Positions 35,645 through 44,653 of a DNA stretch of 64,000 nt are shown in pieces. The position numbers and the translations under genes are program-made. Within the stretch, counting starts at the first letter, position 1, and each line of letters opens with the position of its first letter. The DNA comes from Bacteroidota bacterium. Lineage in GTDB: Bacteria > Bacteroidota > Bacteroidia > AKYH767-A > 2013-40CM-41-45. The stretch lies in NCBI GenBank assembly GCA_016720655.1, contig JADKKE010000032.1:558001-622000 (forward strand), given 5' to 3'. The notes beneath the pieces are model-generated. The model did no database searches, was not told the origin of the DNA, and saw nothing but the letters and a program-made list of their open reading frames with translations.

Positions 35645-36667
35645 ATGGGAGTGTTCGATTTTTTAACGCAGGAAATTGCCATCGATCTCGGTACGGCAAA
35701 CACCTTGATTATTCACAATGATAAAGTCGTAGTGGATGAACCATCAATTGTAGCCATCGACCGGATGACCGGCAAAGTGATTGCCGTTGGTAAGCAGGCC
35801 ATGATGATGCATGGAAAGACGCATGAAAATATCAAGACAATTCGTCCATTGAAAGATGGTGTAATCGCTGATTTTGATGCAGCGGAACACATGATTCGCG
35901 GGATGATTAAAATGATCAATCCGAAAGGCGCACTCTTCACTCCTTCACTCAAGATGGGTATTTGTATTCCATCCGGAATTACAGAGGTTGAAAAACGGGC
36001 TGTCCGTGATTCTGCTGAACATGCCGGAGCGAAGGAAGTCTATCTCATCCATGAACCCATGGCTGCTGCTATCGGAATTGGTATTGATGTGGAGGAACCC
36101 ATGGGAAACATGATCATTGATATCGGTGGAGGTACCAGTGAAATTGCCGTCATCGCATTGGGTGGAATTGTCTGTGATCAATCAATTCGTGTTGCCGGTG
36201 ACGGTTTCACCAACGACATCTGGGATTACATGCGTCGTCAGCACAATATTCTTATCGGTGAACGTTCTGCAGAAAGAATTAAAATAGAAGTTGGATCAGC
36301 TCTTCCGGAACTCGAAAACCCGCCACCGGATTTTGCCGTTCACGGACGTGACCTCATGACAGGTATTCCAAAAGAAATCACCGTCAGCTATTCTGAAATA
36401 GCGCATGCACTCGATAAATCCATTTCAAAAGTTGAAGAAGCGATTCTGAAAGCACTTGAAATGACACCGCCGGAATTATCAGCAGATATTTACCGTACCG
36501 GAATCTATCTTACCGGCGGAGGTGCATTGCTACGTGGCCTTGATCAACGAATTGCAATGAAGACAAAACTTCCCGTTCACGTTGCAGAAGATCCATTGCG
36601 TGCTGTTGTGCGTGGAACAGGAATTGCATTGAAGAATATTGGAAGGTTTAAATTCCTTATACCTTAA
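35645..36667 (+). CDS. mreB: Rod shape-determining actin homologue MreB
   Basis: Bacterial actin that forms membrane-bound filaments guiding lateral wall synthesis. The 340-aa product has the actin phosphate-1 motif (IAIDLGTANTLI, about residues 10–21), the phosphate-2 motif (MIIDIGGGTSEIAVIALGG, about 158–176) and the adenosine motif (GIYLTGGGALLRGLDQR, about 283–299). It lies first in the mreB-mreC-mreD-pbp2-rodA cluster, which is the standard elongasome set. A 274-nt gap with simple repeats separates it from mreC. Confidence 0.98.
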   Translation: MGVFDFLTQEIAIDLGTANTLIIHNDKVVVDEPSIVAIDRMTGKVIAVGKQAMMMHGKTHENIKTIRPLKDGVIADFDAAEHMIRGMIKMINPKGALFTPSLKMGICIPSGITEVEKRAVRDSAEHAGAKEVYLIHEPMAAAIGIGIDVEEPMGNMIIDIGGGTSEIAVIALGGIVCDQSIRVAGDGFTNDIWDYMRRQHNILIGERSAERIKIEVGSALPELENPPPDFAVHGRDLMTGIPKEITVSYSEIAHALDKSISKVEEAILKALEMTPPELSADIYRTGIYLTGGGALLRGLDQRIAMKTKLPVHVAEDPLRAVVRGTGIALKNIGRFKFLIP

Positions 36668-36941
36668 TTGGGTTCAATGTTCAGGGTTTAAAGTTCAAGG
36701 TTGGGGTTACATTATCGCAATTGATAATACCGAGAAATTAAAACCTGTTCGTCTGAACATTTACCTTGTAAGTAAAATACTGTACACTGATTACAGAGCT
36801 CAAAATTTAGATTACGGAACCTAAACCCAGAACACGGAACTCTGAACCCGGAACCCGGAACACGAAACTCTGAAGCCAGAACACGGAACTCTGAACCCGG
36901 AACACTAAACTGTATTTCGGAACCTAGCTGAATCCAAACGC
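36668..36941. other. Intergenic region between mreB and mreC with repeat block
   Basis: 274 nt without a gene. The second half is a GGAAC-rich mosaic (see repeat entry), and the first 50 nt contain a related phrase (GGGTTCAATGTTCAGGG). No terminator or promoter could be assigned. Confidence 0.5.
36812..36910. repeat. GGAAC-type mosaic repeat with a 28-bp exact direct repeat
   Basis: A purine-rich block made of short phrases (GGAACCTGAACCC-like, GAACACGGAACTCTGAACCC). Two exact 28-bp copies lie at 36827–36854 and 36876–36903, 49 nt apart. No coding sense in any frame. Confidence 0.85.
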
Positions 36942-37775
36942 GTGCGTAACCTCTTCCTCTTTCTTTGGAGATATAATTTCTTCATCTTTTTTCTGGTGCT
37001 GGAAGCGTTCAGCGGCTACCTGATTGTTCAGAACAATAATTTTCAGAGGGCGAGTTTTATCAATTCAACAAATACTATAGCTGCTGAAGTCAATACTATG
37101 GTGAGTGCGGTCACACAATACATCAACCTGCGCACTACCAATGATGCATTGTCCAGACAGAATGCTTCTTTGCGAACAATCGTTCCGGATGTATTTTACA
37201 TCGATAGTGTATTGAAACAATTGAATGTCGATTCAATTCATAAACAGCAATACACATTCATGGCAGCGAATGTGGTAAACAATTCTATCAATAGACGGAA
37301 CAACTACCTCACGCTCAACAAAGGTTCCTTGCAGGGAATCCACCCTGAAATGGGCGTTGTCTCTGCAGAAGGTATTGTTGGGATTGTGAAAGACGTTTCG
37401 GAACACTATTGTTCGGTTTTGTCTTTTTTACATAAGGATTGTAAAATAAGTGCACGCTTTAAAAAAAACGGGTACATCGGTTCCATGGTTTGGGACGGAA
37501 CTGATCCGACTCACGGTTCTCTCAATGATATTGCAAAGCATGTAAAGATTAATTTGGGCGATACCATTATCACCAGTTCGTTCTCTGCCATCTTTCCGGA
37601 AGGAATCATGATCGGTACGGTAGATAAAGTCGATCCGAATTCCGGAGATAACTTTCAGGAAATAGAAGTGAAATTGTCAACGAGTTTTGCGAATCTTACA
37701 TATGTATACATTGTGAGTAATTTATTCAAGGAAGAGCAAAGAAAATTAGAAGAAGCACAAACTAATGATCATTAA
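36942..37775 (+). CDS. mreC: Rod shape-determining protein MreC
   Basis: Periplasmic scaffold of the elongasome, linking MreB/MreD to PBP2 and RodA. The 277-aa product starts with GTG at 36942 (RNLFLFLWRYNFF). A single TM spans about residues 10–30, then a coiled coil about 60–90, and the β-rich MreC core (YLTLNKGSLQGIHPEMGVVSAEGIVGIVKDVSEHY from about 125). No ATG lies nearby that would keep the TM intact, so GTG is accepted. Its stop overlaps mreD by 11 nt. Confidence 0.94.
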   Translation: MRNLFLFLWRYNFFIFFLVLEAFSGYLIVQNNNFQRASFINSTNTIAAEVNTMVSAVTQYINLRTTNDALSRQNASLRTIVPDVFYIDSVLKQLNVDSIHKQQYTFMAANVVNNSINRRNNYLTLNKGSLQGIHPEMGVVSAEGIVGIVKDVSEHYCSVLSFLHKDCKISARFKKNGYIGSMVWDGTDPTHGSLNDIAKHVKINLGDTIITSSFSAIFPEGIMIGTVDKVDPNSGDNFQEIEVKLSTSFANLTYVYIVSNLFKEEQRKLEEAQTNDH

Positions 37776-38298
37776 AATTCTAAGGAATGTTTTTCGTTTC
37801 CTGTTCCTGGTTGCAATCCAGGTTCTCGTCTTGAACCATATTCAATGGAGCGGATATTTTAATCCCTATGTCTACATCTTGTTTATCCTCATGTTGCCGA
37901 TAGAAACACCGCGGTGGTTATTGCTTGTACTTGCACTGTTGATTGGTCTCACCATTGATATGTTTGGAAATACCAGTGGTATGCATGCCGCAGCTTCTGT
38001 TTTTGTTGCTTTCGCCCGTCCGGGTATTCTTCGATTGATTGCACCACGGGATGGCTACGAGGTTGAAACCAGTCTCACACCTCAAGTGATGGGTTTTAAA
38101 TGGTTTATAACTTATATTTCCATTCTCGTGATGTTGCATCATCTCGTGTATTTTTATGTGGAGGTATTCAGGTTCAGTGAATTTTTTATCACACTGCTGA
38201 AAGCCATCCTTAATTCGGCAATCACGGTGATAATTATTCTACTCGGACAATATCTTTTCGGAAGATCCACAAAACGACATGAACGTCTCATCGGGTAG
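37765..38298 (+). CDS. mreD: Rod shape-determining protein MreD
   Basis: Small polytopic inner-membrane protein of 177 aa with about five hydrophobic segments (LFLVAIQVLVLNHIQ, YVYILFILMLPI, WLLLVLALLIGLTIDMFG, FITYISILVMLHHLVYF and ILNSAITVIIILLGQYLFG), as expected for MreD, which works with MreC in the elongasome. Sequence is poorly conserved in the family, and assignment rests on position and topology. Overlaps mreC by 11 nt and pbp2 by 20 nt, indicating translational coupling. Confidence 0.9.
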   Translation: MIIKILRNVFRFLFLVAIQVLVLNHIQWSGYFNPYVYILFILMLPIETPRWLLLVLALLIGLTIDMFGNTSGMHAAASVFVAFARPGILRLIAPRDGYEVETSLTPQVMGFKWFITYISILVMLHHLVYFYVEVFRFSEFFITLLKAILNSAITVIIILLGQYLFGRSTKRHERLIG

Positions 38299-40195
38299 GC
38301 AAACGGTTATTTATTTTATCTTTTTTTCCGTCGGGTTAATTTATCTGATACGGCTGTTTTATATTCAGGTCATTGATGATACTTATAAAACCTCGGCAGA
38401 TAACAATGTGCAACGTCTGGTAATAGAATATCCTTCACGCGGATTGATCTATGATCGAAAAGGGAAATTGCTGGTATACAACGAACCGGTGTACGATCTG
38501 ATGATAATCCCCAAACAGGCGAAACACATGGCCGATTCACTTGAATTGTGCAGCTTGATCGGAATTACTACTGAGGAATACACTGAAAAATATCTCAAGG
38601 CGAGAGCTTATTCACCGGTAAAGCCATCCTTGTTTGAAAAACAGCTTTCCGTTGAAACCTATGCGACGCTACAAGAAAAATTATACAAATTTCCGGGGTT
38701 CTTTGTGCAGCCCCGTACACTTCGTAAATATCCTACTCCTATTGCTGCCCATTTGTTTGGTTATATTGGTGAAGTAGACAGTGCCATCACACGTAAGAAT
38801 CCATACTACAGAGATGGTGATTACATTGGGAAGAGTGGAATAGAACAGTCCTATGAAGCAATGCTCAGAGGAGAACGCGGAAGCAGGAGGGTGATGGTGG
38901 ATGTGTTCAACCGAGAGAAAGGCAGTTATATGAATGGAAAATATGACACCGCTTCGGTTGCAGGAAAAAATCTCACTTTGTCACTTGACCGTGACTTACA
39001 GGAATATGGAGAAAGATTATTTGCTAATAAAGTTGGTGCTGTTGTAGCCATTGAACCTTCCACAGGTGAAATTCTTGCCTGCGTAAGTAATCCATCGTAT
39101 GATCCGAATCTCCTGGTTGGTCGTGCCCGGACAAAAAATTATGCATTGCTGTTAAAAGATCCGGTGAAGCCTTTGTTCAACCGGGCATTAATGGCTTACT
39201 ATCCTCCCGGATCTACTTTTAAATTGATTAATGATTTGATCGGTGAACAGGAAGGTGTGTTGAATGCACAAACCAGTTATTATTGTGACGGTGGATATCA
39301 TATGGGAAGCCAGACAGTAAAATGCGATGCACGTCATGGTTCACTGGCACTTGAAAGTGCGATTGCTCACTCCTGTAATACTTATCATTGTTATGTGTTT
39401 CGAAGTATCGTGGATCAAAAACGGTTTTCATCTACACAAGAAGGTTATGAGGTTTGGCGTAATCACGTTTTAACTTTTGGAATCGGAAAACGACTGTTCT
39501 CCGATTTACCACAAGAGCTGAAGGGGAATGTTCCTACGGTTGCTTATTACGATAAATATTTTGGAAAGGGAAGATGGAAATCTTCTACAGTTGTATCACT
39601 CTCTATCGGACAAGGGGAATTGGGGATTACTCCTCTGCAGATGGCAAATACAATGTGCATCATCGCAAACAAAGGGTATTTTTACATTCCACACATTCTA
39701 AAAAAGATTAATGAAAGCCAGTATCCTGAGAAGCGATTTGCGGAGAAGAACCATACAGATATTGATCCGAAGTATTACGACATCGTGATCGAAGGAATGG
39801 AAAGTGTTGTGGAATCAGGAACTGCAGCAGGTTCAAAAATTAAAGGCATTACTATTTGCGGTAAAACAGGTACGGCTCAAAACCCACATGGAAGAGATCA
39901 CTCTTTGTTTGTTGGCTTCGCGCCGCGTGAGAATCCAAAAATTGCCATTGGGATTATGGTGGAAAATGGTGGCTGGGGATCCGATTGGGGTGCTCCAATT
40001 GCAAGTTTGATGATCGAGAAATACCTTTCTGATTCTATCTCCAGACCGCAAATTGAAAAACGTATGCTGGAAGGGGTAATCCAACCCAAAATCTACATGG
40101 AGAAAAAGGAAGCGGAACAGAAAAAAGATAGTACCAAAACAAAAACTAAAGCAGTGATTGTTTCAGCTGCAGCACGCACACTGAAAAAAGACTAA
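38279..40195 (+). CDS. mrdA: Penicillin-binding protein 2 (elongasome transpeptidase)
   Basis: Class B transpeptidase that cross-links peptidoglycan in lateral wall growth. The 638-aa product has an N-terminal TM (about 8–26), a dimerisation/pedestal region (RGLIYDRKGKLLVYNEPVYDLMI near 52–74), and the transpeptidase domain with SxxK in YYPPGSTFKLI (about 310), SxN in AHSCNTY (about 365) and KTGT in ICGKTGTAQNPHG (about 528). The C-terminal tail is Lys/Glu-rich. Overlaps mreD by 20 nt and precedes rodA by 6 nt. Confidence 0.96.
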   Translation: MNVSSGRQTVIYFIFFSVGLIYLIRLFYIQVIDDTYKTSADNNVQRLVIEYPSRGLIYDRKGKLLVYNEPVYDLMIIPKQAKHMADSLELCSLIGITTEEYTEKYLKARAYSPVKPSLFEKQLSVETYATLQEKLYKFPGFFVQPRTLRKYPTPIAAHLFGYIGEVDSAITRKNPYYRDGDYIGKSGIEQSYEAMLRGERGSRRVMVDVFNREKGSYMNGKYDTASVAGKNLTLSLDRDLQEYGERLFANKVGAVVAIEPSTGEILACVSNPSYDPNLLVGRARTKNYALLLKDPVKPLFNRALMAYYPPGSTFKLINDLIGEQEGVLNAQTSYYCDGGYHMGSQTVKCDARHGSLALESAIAHSCNTYHCYVFRSIVDQKRFSSTQEGYEVWRNHVLTFGIGKRLFSDLPQELKGNVPTVAYYDKYFGKGRWKSSTVVSLSIGQGELGITPLQMANTMCIIANKGYFYIPHILKKINESQYPEKRFAEKNHTDIDPKYYDIVIEGMESVVESGTAAGSKIKGITICGKTGTAQNPHGRDHSLFVGFAPRENPKIAIGIMVENGGWGSDWGAPIASLMIEKYLSDSISRPQIEKRMLEGVIQPKIYMEKKEAEQKKDSTKTKTKAVIVSAAARTLKKD

Positions 40196-40201
40196 GAATC
40201 C

Positions 40202-41464
40202 TTGCGGAACGAAAAAAGCATATTGCAAAACCTGGACTGGCTGATGGTCGGTATGTTTCTCCTGATGGTGATCATGGGTTGGCTGAATATTTATGCTGCA
40301 GTTTACAATGAAGAGCATCAAAGTATCTTCGATCTCAGTCAGAGTTACGGAAAGCAAACCATCTGGATAGCCGGTTCACTTGTGTTGGCCTTGATGATCC
40401 TTGTAATCGATGGGAAATTTTATGCTGCCTTCTCGTATCCGATGTATGGGGCGATGCTGTTGTTACTACTGTCTACTTTTGCATTTTCACGTGATGTAAA
40501 AGGATCCTACGGTTGGATTGATATCGGATCTTTTAAATTGCAGCCTGCTGAATTCGCAAAGTTTGCAACCAATATGGCTTTGGCGAAATACCTGAGCACA
40601 TTGGATATCCGCATGCAGGACATGCGTACGAAGATTACTTCCCTTATACTTCTTGGTGTACCCATGGCAATTGTGCTCTTGCAAAACGATACCGGTTCTG
40701 CATTGGTTTTCGGTGCATTTATATTTGTACTGTACCGTGAAGGATTGTCCGGAAATATTCTGCTGCTTGGCTTTCTCACCATCGTACTTTTTGTTCTAAC
40801 CTTACTCGTGCCCAAGCTTCAACTGTTTGGCATTATCGGAGGTATCGCGCTCCTTTTCTTTTTTCTGATACGAAAAACGCGAAAGAACATCATGGTAATT
40901 GTGATCGGTGCATTGCTTGCATCCTCTGTTGTGTTCAGTGTTAATTATGTTTACAACAACGTTTTGCAATTGCACCAACGTACACGTATCGATGTCTTAC
41001 TCGGCAAACAAACAGATCTCAAAGGAGCAGGTTACAATGTGAACCAGAGTAAAATTGCTATTGGTTCCGGTGAATTCTGGGGCAAAGGTTTTCTGCAAGG
41101 CACACAAACAAAGTATGATTTCGTACCTGAGCAAAGCACCGATTTTATTTTCTGTACAGTGGGTGAGGAGTGGGGATTCGTCGGAAGTTTTGTAGTAATC
41201 AGTCTGTTTATGGCTTTGTTGGCACGCATTATTTATGTAGCCGAAAGACAACGATCGCAATATTCAAGAATTTATGGATACGGTGTAGCTTCCATTTTAT
41301 TCTTCCATCTTATGATCAATATTGGAATGACAATTGGTCTCGCTCCGGTAATAGGAATTCCATTGCCTTTCTTCAGTTACGGTGGATCCTCACTGTGGTC
41401 CTTCACTATTCTGCTTTTTATTTTTATAAAACTGGACGCGTACCGACTACAGATACTCAGGTAA
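40202..41464 (+). CDS. rodA: Peptidoglycan glycosyltransferase RodA
   Basis: SEDS-family glycosyltransferase that polymerises lipid II in complex with PBP2. The 420-aa product has about ten TM segments. Family signatures include GSYGWIDIGSFKLQPAEFAKFA (about 100–121), LQNDTGSALVFGAF (about 159–172), QSKIAIGSGEFWGKGFLQGTQTKYDFVPEQSTDFIF (about 279–314) and GIPLPFFSYGGSSLW near the end. The start codon is TTG at 40202 (RNEKSILQNLDWL), 6 nt after pbp2. The next in-frame ATG would remove part of the first TM. Confidence 0.95.
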   Translation: MRNEKSILQNLDWLMVGMFLLMVIMGWLNIYAAVYNEEHQSIFDLSQSYGKQTIWIAGSLVLALMILVIDGKFYAAFSYPMYGAMLLLLLSTFAFSRDVKGSYGWIDIGSFKLQPAEFAKFATNMALAKYLSTLDIRMQDMRTKITSLILLGVPMAIVLLQNDTGSALVFGAFIFVLYREGLSGNILLLGFLTIVLFVLTLLVPKLQLFGIIGGIALLFFFLIRKTRKNIMVIVIGALLASSVVFSVNYVYNNVLQLHQRTRIDVLLGKQTDLKGAGYNVNQSKIAIGSGEFWGKGFLQGTQTKYDFVPEQSTDFIFCTVGEEWGFVGSFVVISLFMALLARIIYVAERQRSQYSRIYGYGVASILFFHLMINIGMTIGLAPVIGIPLPFFSYGGSSLWSFTILLFIFIKLDAYRLQILR

Positions 41465-41736
41465 ATCGCCCGTTTTCTCAAGTATTCTGATTCAAAAGAT
41501 TGACCTGATTTCTCAGGGGAAGCAAAGATTCAATACTGCGTTTTTAACATTTCGATTCCAGGTTTTTTCCATTTATGTTAAGAAGGGTTTTCATGTGTTT
41601 GAAAAAATTAGCTTTCAAAATTCTGCAAAATCGCAAGTTTTTGTAATCCCTTCATCTTCAACATGAAGCCTGACAATTCCACGACAATTAATCAGGGATC
41701 GCCATTTATCTTTCGTTAACATAAAACCTAAGGATC
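41465..41736. other. Intergenic region after rodA
   Basis: 272 nt, AT-rich. A near-match -7 box (TATCTTTC at 41707–41714) lies 22 nt before the next ATG. No terminator was seen. Confidence 0.35.
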
Positions 41737-42210
41737 ATGAAAAACAAATTACTCTTAACTCTTTCGGCCGTAGCATTTGTATTGGTAGTAGCATCTTGCT
41801 CTCGCGAGAAAGATGATTCGGCTGGTGTTTCTGATGAAGCATTAATCAGCATGGTACAATCCGAAGACCTCGTGAATGTAGATGCGCACAGCACAGACGC
41901 ACGATTGCAAAACACACCTGCCTTTCGTTTGCGAATGAACCGGGTTGCTGCAAACGCATGCAATGGTTCTTTTCACACTTTGCCGACAGTATTTCCTGCC
42001 AATTCAATTTTGGTGAAAGAGTATCTTGATCCTTCAGGTACTGTAACCGGTCGCGATGTAATGTTCAAGGCTCCTGGTGATTCACGCTCAGACGGTGGAT
42101 GGCTTTGGGCTTCCTACGATGCCGATGGTCAAAATACATACAGCTCTTCCCGTCGGTCAAATTCGTGTAACAGTTGCCATGCCGGTGGTACCGATAAGGT
42201 TATTCATTGA
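41737..42210 (+). CDS. Cytochrome P460-like lipoprotein with one CXXCH haem motif
   Basis: Predicted lipoprotein of 157 aa: signal sequence with lipobox VVASC (Cys21). The mature chain resembles cytochrome P460-type domains: PANSILVKEYLDPSGTVTG, VMFKAPG, GGWLWASYDADGQ, and a C-terminal covalent haem-binding site CNSCH (Cys144, Cys147, His148) followed by AGGTDKVIH. P460 proteins bind c-type haem, some with a Lys cross-link, and the redox partner here is unknown. Maturation needs a cytochrome c assembly system, which is not in the window. The neighbouring genes give no hint of function. Confidence 0.75.
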   Translation: MKNKLLLTLSAVAFVLVVASCSREKDDSAGVSDEALISMVQSEDLVNVDAHSTDARLQNTPAFRLRMNRVAANACNGSFHTLPTVFPANSILVKEYLDPSGTVTGRDVMFKAPGDSRSDGGWLWASYDADGQNTYSSSRRSNSCNSCHAGGTDKVIH

Positions 42211-42231
42211 TGGGCTCTGAGAAATGAAATA

Positions 42232-42285
42232 AAGGTATTAAGTATTAGGTACAAGGTACCAGGTTCGTGGTGCAAGCAACAGGAG
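42232..42285. repeat. Short mosaic repeat (AGGTA/TTAGGT phrases)
   Basis: AAGGTATTAAGTATTAGGTA and further AGGTACAAGGTACC phrases just after the P460 gene, similar in style to the other intergenic mosaics here. Not coding. Confidence 0.45.
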
Positions 42286-42336
42286 TTTGAAAATTGGGTT
42301 AGAATAAAAGGTAATGACTTTGCTAATCTGTTTGAA

Positions 42337-42379
42337 ACATAAAAAAAGTCCCGGCTACAAACCGGGACTTTTTTTATGT
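42337..42379. terminator. Bidirectional rho-independent terminator
   Basis: Perfect 18-bp inverted repeat (42337–42354 against 42362–42379) with core AGTCCCGG/CCGGGACT and a 7-nt loop, flanked by seven A and seven T. It serves the P460 gene on the plus strand and the convergent ppiD operon on the minus strand. Confidence 0.9.
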
Positions 42380-42390
42380 TTTTGTACTTA

Positions 42391-42425
42391 AAATCTAAAA
42401 TCTACAATCTAAATTCTACAGTCTA
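42391..42425 (-). repeat. ATTGTAGATT-family repeat
   Basis: AAATCTAAAATCTACAATCT followed by AAATTCTACAGTCTA, the complement of the phrase at 8630. It touches the last codon of ppiD. Confidence 0.6.
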
Positions 42426-44510
42426 ATAAAACCGTCCTCTGTTATCCTCCACATTCGCTTTTTCCTTCAAGGCATTTTGCAATTCATAATCACTGCGTGA
42501 TTTGCGTTGGTCAAGGATTTGTTTAATGTTGGCAGAATAATCTGTAGTTGGTGCAGGTTCTTTGAATGACTTGATGAAAATAACAGTAACAGCATTGTCG
42601 CCTTTGAGGGGTTTTGACATCTGACTTGCCTTCATTCCGAAAATGGTTCCTACAACACTCAGTTCATTTCCAATACCCGGGATATAGGGATTCTGGAAGC
42701 TGACATTGTCGGCATCACCGGCAGTAACATTCAGTTTGTTCGCCATGTCATCTACATTTGTAGCACCGGTAGCTTTCATTTTTTCGATAAGCATTTCTGC
42801 TTTCTTTTGTTTGCGTGCTTCAGCAGTTACCTGTTCAAGTACTTCTTCCATTGGAAGGATTCCTTTTTCTTTGATATCAACAAGATGTGCAATTACATAT
42901 TTGTCGCCAAAAGTGTAGGCTTTGGATACATCGCCTTTTTTTGCCTGGTAAGCCCAACGCACCAATTCACGCGGAGATTCTAAACCCGGGATACTTTTGT
43001 CTGTTTCACGCATATTGTCTGCAATTCTTTTGTTCAGGCCTTGTTTCACAACCGCACTGTCGAAGAGTTCGCTTGTGTTGTTTGTTGCAGCAAATTGATT
43101 GGCCTTATTAAAGAGTTCGTCGTAGGTTTTCTGTGAAGGCTCAACTTTGCGATCAACAGTAGCAATTTGAATCTGACGGGAAGCAGCACCTTTTTCCATT
43201 ACTTCAATCAGGTGAATTCCGAATTGAGAAATAACAATTGGCATATCCCCTTTCTTTCCATCAAAACAAGCATCGTTAAATGGCTTTACCATTTGGCCTG
43301 CTTTGAACCAGCCGAGATCGCCACCCTTTGCAGCTGAACCCTGGTCCTGTGAAAAACGTGTAGCGATGTCAGCAAATTTTGCACCTTTTTTCAAAGCACT
43401 TTTCAAACTGTCAGCGAGAGTCATGGCTCTTGCAGTATCATTGTTTTCAATCTTGATAAGAATGTGACGAGCTTTTACAGAATCAGAAACAAATTTCTCA
43501 GCAGTTGATTTCGACAATTTCATTACTCCACCTTCATCGTAAGGACCAATCAAAGTTCCAATCGGAGCATTGAACAAGGTATCCAGATTTGGTTTTGTTC
43601 CTTTCGCGTGATACGTTGAATCAAAAGGAGAATCACTGTTCTGTGCTACGAAGGAAATTGCATTTGTACTTGCAGCAAACTCTTCATGCTTTTTGGTAAC
43701 CCATTCATTTACTTTCTGACGATCGTCTGCAGAAGGTTGAACATCGAATGCGACGTATTCAATTTTGCGCATCGTTTCAGCCTGCTTGTATTTGTTTTGG
43801 TTAGAATTATAGTAAGCAAGCAGGTCACTTTCTTCTACTTTTACAGAGCTATCCTGAACAGTATTGTAGTCGAGACGTACAAAGCGAATGCTCGCTGTTT
43901 TTTGTACGTCTGTATATGCTTCTTTGGCTTCAGCGGAGGAAACAAACATTCCGTTTTTGATGAGATCTTTGTACTTATTCGCAATGCGCTCATCACGAAT
44001 CGCATCTTCAAATTGTTTCCATTGACGTTGAACACTCTCTTCACGGTTAGGAAGATCCTTAAGGAATTTTACAACCGCATTCGGATCGAAGATATTGGTC
44101 TTTGGATCAGTGAATGCTTGCTTCACCTGAGGATGTGCATTTGGACCGGTGCACATTTCGTAGAGTTCTTCGGAACTACAAGAAAGACCAAGCTTTTTGT
44201 ATTCCTGACCCAATGTATTTTCATTGATGAACATACTCCAGGCTTGCTCACGCAACATGTCCTGAGTGTTCTGGTCGATGTTTTCTGTCCGGGAATTCAG
44301 TTTATAGTTCTCGGTCATTTGCTCTACTCGTTTTTCAAATTCCGAGTACCGAACTTTTTCACCACCAATTACACCTACTACATCACTGTTCCGGTTTAAT
44401 AAACCCGTGTTTGAAGTAACAAGGTCACCGAGGATGAAGAGGAGCATCGAAATACCGACAAACACGATTAATAAACCAACGCGTTTCCGGATTCTGCCAA
44501 TTACTGCCAT
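42423..44510 (-). CDS. ppiD: PpiD/SurA-like peptidyl-prolyl isomerase chaperone
   Basis: Inner-membrane-anchored periplasmic chaperone of 695 aa that helps outer-membrane proteins fold. One N-terminal TM (RVGLLIVFVGISMLLFILGDLV, about 10–32). A SurA_N-type region covers about 35–230. A parvulin (PpiC) domain lies at about 345–440 (KARHILIKIENNDTARAMTLADSLKSAL…KGGDLGWFKAGQMVKPFNDACF…ISQFGIHLIEV). A second, degenerate PPIase-like region may lie near 440–560. Last gene of the lptC operon order; a 277-nt gap and a likely extra promoter precede it. Confidence 0.92.
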   Translation of the reverse strand: MAVIGRIRKRVGLLIVFVGISMLLFILGDLVTSNTGLLNRNSDVVGVIGGEKVRYSEFEKRVEQMTENYKLNSRTENIDQNTQDMLREQAWSMFINENTLGQEYKKLGLSCSSEELYEMCTGPNAHPQVKQAFTDPKTNIFDPNAVVKFLKDLPNREESVQRQWKQFEDAIRDERIANKYKDLIKNGMFVSSAEAKEAYTDVQKTASIRFVRLDYNTVQDSSVKVEESDLLAYYNSNQNKYKQAETMRKIEYVAFDVQPSADDRQKVNEWVTKKHEEFAASTNAISFVAQNSDSPFDSTYHAKGTKPNLDTLFNAPIGTLIGPYDEGGVMKLSKSTAEKFVSDSVKARHILIKIENNDTARAMTLADSLKSALKKGAKFADIATRFSQDQGSAAKGGDLGWFKAGQMVKPFNDACFDGKKGDMPIVISQFGIHLIEVMEKGAASRQIQIATVDRKVEPSQKTYDELFNKANQFAATNNTSELFDSAVVKQGLNKRIADNMRETDKSIPGLESPRELVRWAYQAKKGDVSKAYTFGDKYVIAHLVDIKEKGILPMEEVLEQVTAEARKQKKAEMLIEKMKATGATNVDDMANKLNVTAGDADNVSFQNPYIPGIGNELSVVGTIFGMKASQMSKPLKGDNAVTVIFIKSFKEPAPTTDYSANIKQILDQRKSRSDYELQNALKEKANVEDNRGRFY

Positions 44511-44559
44511 AAATTATTTTTGTTTGAAGTTAATTTCTGAGGTTTCTCTTTAGTTTCAA

Positions 44560-44588
44560 TGCAATATATTGATAATCAATATATTGCA
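44560..44588. promoter_or_regulatory. Perfect 13-bp palindrome, likely operator or leader hairpin
   Basis: TGCAATATATTGA at 44560–44572 is repeated inverted at 44576–44588 around a 3-nt loop (TAA). It lies about 50 nt upstream of the ppiD ATG and downstream of a -7 candidate, so it would be in the mRNA leader. Confidence 0.6.
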
Positions 44589-44622
44589 AAGACTTAAACT
44601 ATCATTTCCATAAAATGAGGGG

Positions 44623-44653
44623 CGAATATACAATAAGCGGGGCAATTTGCCAA
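44623..44653 (-). promoter_or_regulatory. Promoter candidate for ppiD
   Basis: TATATTCG at 44623–44630 is one mismatch from TAnnTTTG. A TTG at 44651–44653 stands 20 nt upstream as the -33 element. The same box occurs upstream of the CorC-type gene (46085–46092). Confidence 0.4.

Noticed and set aside
36639..36824. Open frame overlapping the mreB end and the intergenic repeats
   Set aside because: Begins inside mreB and continues into simple-repeat DNA; not protein-like.
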